Positions 43,201-51,094 of a stretch of 64,000 nucleotides of DNA are shown in pieces. Below the pieces are notes generated by a model. The model worked only from the letters and a program-made list of their open reading frames with translations. It did no database searches and had not been told where the DNA came from. A program made the position numbers and the translations under genes. This DNA is from Beroe ovata (Eukaryota > Ctenophora > Nuda > Beroida > Beroidae): positions 56,537 through 120,536 of the forward strand of contig CAMPET010000076.1 in NCBI GenBank assembly GCA_946803715.1, written 5' to 3'. Every line of letters starts with the position of its first letter. Position 1 is the stretch's first letter.

Positions 43201-45507
43201 GATGATTGTCTCGTCATGAAACATGTGTCGGGCCATACTCATTAAAACTTGTCGTCATTTCAAATGACTTATTTGTTATCAAATTTTGTAGAAATTGTCT
43301 GTAGTTGGGAAGTGGGAAATCGGATTTCTGAAGTTGCACCAGAAGTTGTAGGTGATGATTTGCTGAGAGAATTAGAGTAGGCAATTTCTCTACTCAATTT
43401 CAAAGTCGCGAAGTAATTCTATTTATATCCTTCACTGCAAGATTCAAGTCACACACACCCACACACAAGCATACACACACATCGTACACCCTGCTGTACA
43501 ACAGCCAAGGGAACACACATCATACACGGGCTGATCTCGGCTTAGGATGAAGGTAGCTTTTCAATCTAATGAGATCATGACCAAGTACTGAATAGGGAAG
43601 AAACTCAGAAAAGTAAGGATTGACGTAAGGAAAGTAAGGATCCCCGTCAATCCTTACTTTTCTGAGTATCTTCCCTATTCAGTACTTGGTCATGATATCA
43701 TTAAATTGAATTTCAAAGTCAGTATTGAGTATTTTGCAGTTTTGCAGAGTTTTACTGCTACGCTTGGAGCCAGAAATCTAGAATAAACTTCCAATCATTA
43801 ACGGGCTACAGGTTTCAATATCAACTCGACCTTTGAGTTTCCTTGTGCATACACTGTACAATAATGATCGTTCATTTGTTCCAGGTCGCGAAATGGGTAG
43901 GCGATCGTTTCAACAAGGGTCTCTACGACATTCACATCGATTTGAAACGCTGGCCGCTGTTAGAATGGGAGGCAGAGCCACTTTGGGAAACTCTGAGAGC
44001 TAGCGATATCATGAGGTCACGACTAGAGTGGTTCCCCGCAAAACCGTCTGTCGGTAAGATTGTGGATATCTTGAAACGGACGAAACACTCAGCGTTCCCC
44101 ATTTGCACTTTCAGGTGAGTATTCGATATGTCACTTCTCTGATTTACACTATGTTCATTTCTATGACATTCTTTACCAGAGTGACTTTATATTTACCATC
44201 CATCGTCTTGTTATTCTCTTCAGTGACAGCAGTTCTCAAGGCAAAACTGTGAGACGTCTCTCTACAAGGACCAAGTCACAGTTAAAGCTACAAGGACTAA
44301 TTCTGAGGTCTCAGATTGTGACACTCCTTAAGAAGGAGCAATTCACTGATAACGACATAGTAAGGATCTGGGTTGGGACATTCAACTACGACTTTCGCAA
44401 AATGTGCCACTTTTGACTTTATGAAAGGGTCTTCTTGAAAATGTGACGCGCGAATAAATAATTTTGTGTTTTGTGCGCGCTGAGGGCAGTTATTCGTTGC
44501 GCGCGCATTAATTAAACCACGTTGGTTTCATAATGATACTTCCTACTTTGACAGTGAACAAGTTGAAACTCAACCCGTCTTGCCTTCCACAGGTACCGTT
44601 CCTGAATTACAGTGAACTCACAGAGTTCTACCCTAAGTATCCGGATATTGAAGATATAACACTGACCGTATCCGACCAAAACAAGAGAATTGTGGGTTGT
44701 TATCCAAAAGACGTTATGAAATTTGTCGTGTATTCATACTCCATATTTGGATTTATTAACCTCCCTTCCCTTTTCAGGACTGTACACGATATATGAACCC
44801 ATGCCCATACACTGTGTCAGTACACGCTCCTATCACCAAAGTGTTCACTCTCTTTCGGTCACTGGGACTTCGCCACCTCATTGTTGTTAACAACTCCGGA
44901 GAGGTTAGTGATTGTTGCTTAGCAACAATGTTGCAGGTAACCGAAATGAGATGTTTGATCTTGATTGTAGGATTTCATTCGCGCGGTTTTTAACCAATCC
45001 TGTAGTGTATAATATCTTTAAATTCATGTTGTCACAATGGTGCTCTTTGATTACCAACGACAATCTTTAACCACATACCAAGGTCAACTACATTGCCAGG
45101 TTGAAGGAATCATCACGCGTGCCGAACTGTTAGAACATCACATTGATATGGTTTACAAAACCAAAATCGAGAGGACTGCAACTCTAACCGCTGCGAATGA
45201 GTATGTTCTAAACACCACTGCACTCAAACATATAAACAACATTTATCATGATAACCTATTCCATGCTTCCATACTTCCTACCACAATGGTATTCTATCCC
45301 ATCTATCGAGTTAGATAGCGCACCATGTTTATTGATTATCCCAGGTCACTGCTGGATCTACATCGCGGCCCGGAACAGCAATACAACACGATTCACGGGG
45401 GCTCATCCGATGATTTGGAGTACGTGTCCGAGTTCTCCGGCCTTACTCCGCCCTCAACCGAACATTTGCCTGTTCCGGGGGGAACTCAAACTCTGAGAAC
45501 TTTCTAG
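35826..45507 (+). CDS. CLCN6: CLC-6 type chloride/proton exchanger, about 19 exons
   Basis: Established: CLC-6 is a late-endosomal 2Cl-/H+ exchanger of the CLC family. Seen: exon 1 35826 to about 35892 ([18 protein letters not shown]), then a series of GT-AG exons. Landmarks in order: '[12 protein letters not shown]' (vertebrate 'SLDYDRCINDPY'), '[16 protein letters not shown]' (37146-37195), '[16 protein letters not shown]' (37600-37660, gating Glu present), '[20 protein letters not shown]' then 'EEGSSFWNQ' (proton Glu, second E of EEG, present), '[15 protein letters not shown]' (CLC-6-like) and '[20 protein letters not shown]'. CBS domains follow: '[13 protein letters not shown]', '[19 protein letters not shown]' and 'MNPCPYTV' with '[17 protein letters not shown]'-like text. 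The stop is at 45505-45507. These features choose CLC-6 over CLC-7. The intron 40401-43884 contains a complete anoctamin gene. Some exon borders are approximate. Confidence 0.92.
37015..37130. repeat. Tandem repeat of about 10 bases in a CLCN6 intron
   Basis: About ten copies of a decamer like 'gtcacatgct' / 'gtcccatgct'. It lies just before the exon with 'EAAGSGIPE'. Confidence 0.85.
40703..43027 (+). CDS. Anoctamin (TMEM16) family protein, intronless, nested in CLCN6 intron
   Basis: Established: anoctamins are ten-helix membrane proteins that act as calcium-activated chloride channels or lipid scramblases. Seen: a 774-residue uninterrupted frame. Family motifs: '[18 protein letters not shown]' (about residue 210-227, just before helix 1), '[19 protein letters not shown]' (about 467-486, the 'tEyedsltlKlFlFqFvN' block), '[20 protein letters not shown]' then 'TRVDRTMF' (about 620-650) and '[19 protein letters not shown]'. 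The N-terminus has five near-identical pentapeptides (SGLCN type). By alignment to the usual calcium ligands, most acidic positions look replaced (see findings). A polyadenylation signal AATAAA is at 43099, 72 bases after the stop. It lies wholly in the intron 40401-43884 of CLCN6, same strand. The subtype (ANO1-10) is not assigned. Confidence 0.9.
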   Translation: MDSDSPIVIEDQFVLLLPHTNNSSLTSGLCNSGLCNSALCNSDLRNSGLCNAVLLGLIPLYTRALCNCHQSCVSACCGSGYDVVSEFEVWVVRWGLDELKQEAERQGLMIPVVQYEGTKHDWWWDHVLTQSSSCAYRGSFTARLPYQRCRDEMFDVIDQFTGTPFTSYQMQMLSMSLLHRCYGHLNNTLLLHSYSQRKVLAQKWGFASPPLDEIRDYFGEEIAFSVAWSDTWLKFGLFLPAVSGLFCLMYGIIMIYSSNRSVDHLGYMGVAGGAGLVTSQYLLSNTTSTLTDGDGVILMTSVDSMLRALLDNRLVPYNSIFVCVWTALYTAKWRISSTHLQFRWGMTGFKLDREEERICSFMNPLTDLFIKGKSDYGWDQKIWRTVRKLISISITILSFIPIIGAFLLSIYVKFRIRECLKSEYASQRWAGIDGYMIANFASSVTNVSCTLLFSRLYILLARRLTLFEDPVFESDFEISLSWKLFLMEFVNTHFFNLAIIFFRHVFEKRGIFGIDPTFCDMCDDDDCLSFVSVNVVMTTVIQGLLQPIIMLAVTTTKYLRNLRIQRAGEERRQNPELTPFLRMVRGEFLLPRLTLPCLPDQEFATLVLMLRRVKLYSMAVMYVAACPCISMLLLVIEVIGTRVDRTMFTQTYRRPRARSTDGIGCWDDIQSMINVVGIITTSYITAMLTQAGRGFLGVNWDNYFSLSQSDMCDPCSELVRVRDAGCWVLCAGLLSFLMILTQGLSSLSNGSSLLLRIALRRQRYEVARKMDIET
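40781..40855 (+). repeat. Five 15-base repeats inside the anoctamin frame
   Basis: Five copies of 'tctggtctgtgtaac' with one- or two-base variants, in frame, giving [15 protein letters not shown] pentapeptides near residues 27-51. The unit is a multiple of three, so copy-number change would not break the frame. Confidence 0.95.
43413..43709. repeat. Hairpin repeat element, copy 1 (64-base arms)
   Basis: Left arm 43561-43624 and right arm 43646-43709 are reverse complements at 61 of 64 positions by eye, with a 21-base loop. The preceding part (43413-43560, starting 'taattctatttatatccttc') matches 54057 onward, so the whole is a dispersed repeat. It lies in the same CLCN6 intron as the anoctamin, 3' of it. 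Confidence 0.93.
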
Positions 45508-46313
45508 AAGGTCGGGATAACTCGAGAAAAAGTATCATCAGGAAGTGTCCCGAAATTGAAAGTACCACCGAGTCGAACTTATTTTGTCTTTACAAGGACT
45601 TTTCATGACGTATGATTTGTAAGTTATGGTGATTTATGTTATAACAAGACATGAATGCGTATTATTTTTCACAAGATATAATTAAGATCCATCGATAACA
45701 AATGGAAAATATATGTAGAGCATTCATAAATCAGTATCGATAAAGCATACGGAATAGTACGCAAAATATGCACAAAACAGAAAATAGTTTTACACAGACA
45801 TACACTCCTAATTCACAACTGATTCGTCATGCAAAAACGAGATACTATTTCGATAACTCCATTCAACTATGTCAAACCAACACCGTGTTGTTAACTGAAA
45901 ACATTTATTCGCGTTGTTACTTGCTGTAAGGGTGCTCTCATGATACAAATTGTGACCGTCATATGGTATGGTAATTCTTACTTCTAAAAAGAAAAGAAAA
46001 TAATGGTGCTTGTCATGCTGGTAATAACGCCAATGATCAACACCCACATTATGAATAATATCAGTGGAACTAGAAGTTCTTCAAAAATCTTAAAACATCA
46101 AAATACTATCCCAGATTTAAAGCTTCTCAATTACAATGTCTTTCCCCTAGAGTCTAGCCGTAGATATAGGGGGAACTCAGTATTATTATAGCGACTACTG
46201 CGTAGGGAATGTCTACTTTACTAATACTAGTAAAAAGGTGGATTAAATATTCTTAGCAGTCTCCCTATCTCTAGAACCCTGGGCCATATTCAGATCTCTA
46301 AGTATTGTATAAC
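45508..46313. other. Intergenic between converging CLCN6 and the 194-residue gene
   Basis: About 800 bases, AT-rich, with the 3' UTRs of both genes. No repeat or RNA gene recognised. Confidence 0.5.
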
Positions 46314-47926
46314 CTAAGTTTGTTGTCGTCCTTTGCAGCATCTTTCTCTCTGTGAGGTCCTTGTCAAGTCTGCCAACTTATAGTCAGGGTGGGTGCTGTA
46401 TTTCCACGAGTTCGGTTTCTTTAGACGATGCTGTGTCTCTGCCAGTACTTTGTACAACGTCTGTGAGAGGGGGGAGAAAGCGGGGTTTAGATGTACTCGC
46501 GGTTTAGACCACAGCAAAATTGGGTCACCGAGATATCGTTAATTCAGACACCGAAAACCATTCAAATACGTGTGGATTGTTGGCCGGGTTTAGTAACGTT
46601 GTAGGAATTGTATATACAAAGTAGATCCTGTGCTTCTAAACTTGAATCAGGTTTGTCCAGTACCTGATATGTGAAGTCAGGTTGCCAACAGGAGGTTGTT
46701 GTGGAGAGGGTGTACTGCGGTGAGGCAGGGCTCGCTTCACGAGGAAATCGTCTCCTCAGCGGGTGAGATGGTTTGTAGTTGGGATGTGGGGATGTGTATG
46801 TGGACCGGGTACGGGATACGTAGCTATCTGCGAAGGAAGGGGGCTTTAGAGTGGGGGGGGTAAAAGAGAGGGGGCTATAGGTTATGGAAAGGAGGATTGG
46901 AGGGGTGCATAGAATGCCAGAATGGGGTTTCAGATTTAGATGTCGAGAGGAGGGGCTGGCAGAGAAGGGTGCAGGGCGAGGGGTTGCAAGGGTACAGAAA
47001 ACATCCCATTATAGATTTCGAAGAATGAAATTCGAGTGTTACCTGGTTTCACCACACTGTCCCATGCTATGATGTTCTCACTCCGATGAAGTATAGCTCC
47101 TTGAGCCTGCTTTCTTAGTCCGTGTTCTTTGGAACCTAGAAACTCACCACAACTCTTGTGGGCGTATTTGTTGTCCTGAAGTGAAACTCAATGAAGAAAT
47201 CTATTATTACCTACTTCATATTGATACGATTTACGAATGAGTCACTATAGATACAACTTTGGATTCTACCGGAATAGATGCTGCCCGAGAATAAGAAACT
47301 TATCATGCTCCCACTTACAAGTTTAGAAAACTGGTTGGAACGTGATTCGAAGTTCTTGACGAATCTTGGTGGTGGGTCCTTGAGGGATGGGAGGGTCACA
47401 TCACAAGGCGCATGCTTCTGCTGCAGGGGTCACATGACTTCAGAACATAGTATCATTGTGAGATGGGAGCAAATTGGATGATTGATAGTGCAGTTCCATA
47501 GTTAGCAATACGTGAGCTACATAATATGGCTGTGAAAGCATTTACACACACTGACTGGCTATTGGCTGGCTTGTTTATCTACTTTAAGAATTCAAATATT
47601 GTCTAGCACAAAGTAGTTAGACGAAGATATACGTATGCAAAGAAGCGAAATTTCTCACATGCAAGTTCTCAGCTGTCACAAATAGGTAGCAAACCTTACT
47701 AAACCACTAGACCTCACATCAATACTGGATAAATAGAAAACATGTTACAAATCAATAGGTTATCATGAATAGAGGTGCAAGCATGGGATTTATGAAATTG
47801 AAACGATCACTGGTTCTCTGATAAGATGAAAATGAAATAAGTAAAAGTAGGAATAATCTGGGAATCAGGCGATTAATTCACACTCACCGTACTTTGTGTT
47901 TCTTCCAAACTTTGGCCTTGAGCCAT
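46314..47926 (-). CDS. Unidentified 194-residue protein, five exons
   Basis: Seen: exons 47926-47888 (MAQGQSLEETQST), 47420-47319, 47175-47043, 46827-46664 and 46460-46314. All borders have GT/AG, lengths sum to 585 bases, and frame is kept throughout, ending with TAG at 46314. No membrane helix or signal peptide. Short aromatic/Pro-rich motifs ('LKDPPPRFVKNFESRS', 'SYVSRTRSTYTSPHPNYKPS', 'CWQPDFTYQ', 'SWKYSTHPDYKLADLTR') resemble those of small ciliary microtubule inner proteins, and the next gene (CLHC1) and DYNC2I1 are cilia or sperm related. A ciliary role is an inference from style and neighbours only. The spliced model is internally consistent, but no homologue was recognised. Confidence 0.75.
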
Positions 47927-48857
47927 CACATTCAACCAAAAGTTAACCCATCCTAAAAGTAAAAGAAATCAGATTTCATTTAAATTGTCATACTCATTAG
48001 TCATTACTTTTCAATAATTTGAGTAAGATGTCTATCAATTTCATAGCAGAATGTGTCGTGATAATTGATTTTGTCAGAGCAGTGAGCACTGCATGTCAAA
48101 ATATCCGTGAGTCATATGTCAAGACCACTCACTGATCATCAACGTTCATGACGGAGGATTTCGAATACGTACGTGCGCGCGCTACGCGCGCGAAGATTGT
48201 TACACTAAATGCTGAAAAAGGACACACAAAATTGTCATTTTACGAAAGTTCAGTTGTCATAGCAACGACTTTCTGACAGAACGAAACGTTCACGTACTAC
48301 ATTTTATTGCTTTGCTGAACTATGTAGGTCGTATAAATAAACGAAAAATCTCCTTTCGCATTAATGACTCTATATTCCTGTTTTGAAGGAAATTATTTAC
48401 ATTGTTTAGTCTCAAATTTAGCCTAGTCCTGGGGCATGCCCAACTCCCAAGTTATTATTCAAATTTACCATATGTGATGCGGCTGTTGTGGCTATCCTAT
48501 TTCATTAAATTCGATATTCTTGCCGACGTATCATCAAACGATGAACGTTGAATAAAACATATTTCTAAAGTGGCTAGGTATTTTGGAGAATGCTTATTCA
48601 TATCTGTTGACCACGGATCCTTGATGTAGATTATATTTAACCATTGGGCCAGAGAACCCTGATCATATTGATATGAACGAAGTTATGCAAAATTAGAAAT
48701 GGGTAAAAATTTCATCGAAAATTTCAATATTTACAAAACACAACTGTACAAATTTATAAAAGCAACAAACAACTAATCACAGTCAATGATCATCTGATCC
48801 TCACTGACTCAGTAGGTATACCGATCACTGGAAACATCCAGAAAAATAATAGAAAAT
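47927..48857. other. Intergenic, nothing coding recognised
   Basis: AT-rich DNA between CLHC1 and the 194-residue gene, both minus strand. A short CG-rich palindrome 'gtgcgcgcgctacgcgcgcg' lies at about 48174-48193, a small member of the CG-rich family. Confidence 0.55.
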
Positions 48858-50528
48858 TCATTCATCTGGATGTGATGCTATACTTGGCGATAATGATTCC
48901 ACAGCTTTATTGAGCGCACCTGCACTCAAAACATAACCCTGCAGCTCATTGGCTATGTCATTCTCACCAATGTCAATACAGATATTAATGAAATCTGACC
49001 ACTGCTCTGAATCTAGGGTACTATCTCCCATCAGTGCTTCCTTTAGTTCATTACTCTCATACAGCACCTTCAACAAACCGATGAATATGTTGTCGTTGTG
49101 GTTTTCCTGTAGCGAAGCTAACACAGCACTGATATTTATCCCTTCTTCAAGGATCAACAAAGCAGCTAGATCAATAGACGGCAGAGTTTTGAGTAGGTAG
49201 AGTAGTTTCGACTCGTCCATTCTCTTTGTTTTGGCATAATGTACCGCCCTATACAGTGCTCCCTGTCTTGCCAGACAGTGGATTGACATCTCATGGTCCT
49301 CTATTGTTCTATACACAGCCAGGGCTAGAGTCCCACTTTCACAGTCACACCTAGCCCTGCACTGACAGTTACACAGCAGGAGGTCGGCTATTGCGCGTGA
49401 GAGTGTCAGGTGCTTGTTTGCAATCCACCGGGCTATCAGATCAAACCTGCTCTCTTTGAGAGCCGCATGGACACACTCGTAACTCTGGTCCTGTGGAGGA
49501 ACTGAGAATTGAGGCACAGTTTCCATGAGAATGTTGCAATATACAAAGAGAGGGCTAACCCCTCCCTCACTGTCCGACACTGCCTTGAACTCCTCAATTG
49601 TATTCATGGTCCTGAGGAAACCATTTGGGGAGTTTGCTGCATGGACTGCGGCAAAGTAGAAGTTTCCATCCCTCAAGAACTCCTCCAAATGCTCTATATA
49701 GGCCAGGGCTTCCTCAGCCTCCTTTTCCTTGGCTGGGTCCTCATCATCAAACAACTCCACAATGTTAGACTTGTTGAACACAACATTCTTCATCCCTGTT
49801 TTAGCAGCCTCTAGAATATCCTCGAAGGCCATGTTTGAGTCACATGACTGCAGAGTTTCAATGAGATGTTTGACTGCTGGGGTAGTCCGATGAAGCACTG
49901 CAATATCACCCTGGAGCTGCTCCTTAGTCTCCTCCTTCTTCAGCAAACTACTCCTCGCTTCCGTGAACTTCTCCCGCGGGACAAACTCATAGCTCTGAGA
50001 CTCCAACATGGTCTGGTGCTGATGCTCAAGCTTACCCAGCTCTCGACTCAACAAGTTCACATTTGTCATCTGTTCTAGTGTCATATTCTGGAGAACAGTG
50101 TTCTTGAACAGATCATCTTCAACGACCAAGGTCTGGTTGCTAAGGTCAGCCGCCAACTCCCTCATACTCTCTATAGAATCGCACAATGATGCGTTTTCCA
50201 TCTCAAGAGCTGCAACTGTCGCTTTCAGTTGATCTGCTCTGCATGTCAATGCTGTTACAGTTTCCTCGGCATCATTCATATCCTGTACTGGATCCTTAGC
50301 AAAACGAGACTTTTGCTTGGAGTTGTTGAGTTCCTGTATGTCTGAGTCAAATGCGGTGGAGATGGCCGATAACATCTGCTTGTAAACGTTGCTGTGATCT
50401 GTGATTTTGGCTAATGCATTCTTGTAGACGAGGTAGTTCTCAAACGAAAATTGGGATGGTGTGGTGTTGAGCTGTCGGAATTCATCGTTCATTTGTTGCT
50501 GTATTTCGGAAACAAAGTCACTCGCCAT
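48858..50528 (-). CDS. CLHC1: Clathrin heavy chain linker domain-containing protein 1 (CLHC1)
   Basis: Established: CLHC1 is a little-studied protein with an N-terminal coiled coil and a clathrin-heavy-chain linker-like helical region, enriched in testis and ciliated cells. Seen: an intronless coding region of 556 residues (human about 586). N-terminal coiled coil (about residues 10-250) with 'ADQLKATVAALEMENASL' and 'YEFVPREKFTEARSSLLKKE' (vertebrate '[20 protein letters not shown]' position). Then comes 'LFDDEDPAKEKEAEEALAYI', followed by 'FYFAAVHAANSPNGFLRTMN' (vertebrate 'YEKAACYAANSPRRILRN') and helical repeats to the end. The ATG at 50528 is chosen because a 3' splice-like 'tgtagattttag' lies directly upstream; the open frame to 50705 is probably intron or UTR. 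Confidence 0.87.
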   Translation of the reverse strand: MASDFVSEIQQQMNDEFRQLNTTPSQFSFENYLVYKNALAKITDHSNVYKQMLSAISTAFDSDIQELNNSKQKSRFAKDPVQDMNDAEETVTALTCRADQLKATVAALEMENASLCDSIESMRELAADLSNQTLVVEDDLFKNTVLQNMTLEQMTNVNLLSRELGKLEHQHQTMLESQSYEFVPREKFTEARSSLLKKEETKEQLQGDIAVLHRTTPAVKHLIETLQSCDSNMAFEDILEAAKTGMKNVVFNKSNIVELFDDEDPAKEKEAEEALAYIEHLEEFLRDGNFYFAAVHAANSPNGFLRTMNTIEEFKAVSDSEGGVSPLFVYCNILMETVPQFSVPPQDQSYECVHAALKESRFDLIARWIANKHLTLSRAIADLLLCNCQCRARCDCESGTLALAVYRTIEDHEMSIHCLARQGALYRAVHYAKTKRMDESKLLYLLKTLPSIDLAALLILEEGINISAVLASLQENHNDNIFIGLLKVLYESNELKEALMGDSTLDSEQWSDFINICIDIGENDIANELQGYVLSAGALNKAVESLSPSIASHPDE

Positions 50529-51094
50529 CCTAAAATCTACAGCCAAGATGAATTCAGAATTAACATAAGCATTAAGCAATAAGCATTGGTTCAGTAATCC
50601 GAATTCACGAAAATATGGAGGAAAATAATATTTAAGAACGCAAAAGAATGAGCAAGAAGTATAAGACAAATTCAAATAATCTTGCATACAAATAAATAGC
50701 ATCATTTATAAATTGAATAAAACTGGTCCTGCCATTTTGGTGATCACAGTGTAACCGAATCAAATTTCAATCTCGAAAATCCAATTCCTTCACATTTCTG
50801 ATTAAGTTCATAACAGTTAAAAATTTCTATACAAATTGCGATACAAATAACACCAGCTCATTCTCACTAATAGGTACTATAATCCTTCAAGACTTGAAGT
50901 TCAAGCACATTGAAATTTGAAAATGCATCATCTTTCTTCCTATATACGCTTATACGACTACTTTCCTCATCTACACAAACATATCCTCATGCTTATAATG
51001 CTGCTCAATACAGCTTATACCTATTGCTTTAGTCAACAAGATATACAAACTACTTAGGTAAAAATACAAGACAATTTAATATTTTGAATGACAG
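50529..51094. other. Intergenic between WDR60 and CLHC1
   Basis: About 570 bases, AT-rich. It includes a possible 5' UTR/intron of CLHC1 (to about 50700) and the 3' UTR of the WDR60 gene. Confidence 0.5.

Noticed and set aside
35826-45507. Identity as CLCN7 instead of CLCN6
   Set aside because: '[12 protein letters not shown]', '[15 protein letters not shown]' and '[18 protein letters not shown]' fit CLC-6 better than CLC-7.
50529-50705. Upstream part of the CLHC1 open frame as coding
   Set aside because: Hydrophobic, unlike the family, and preceded at 50528 by an acceptor-like site.
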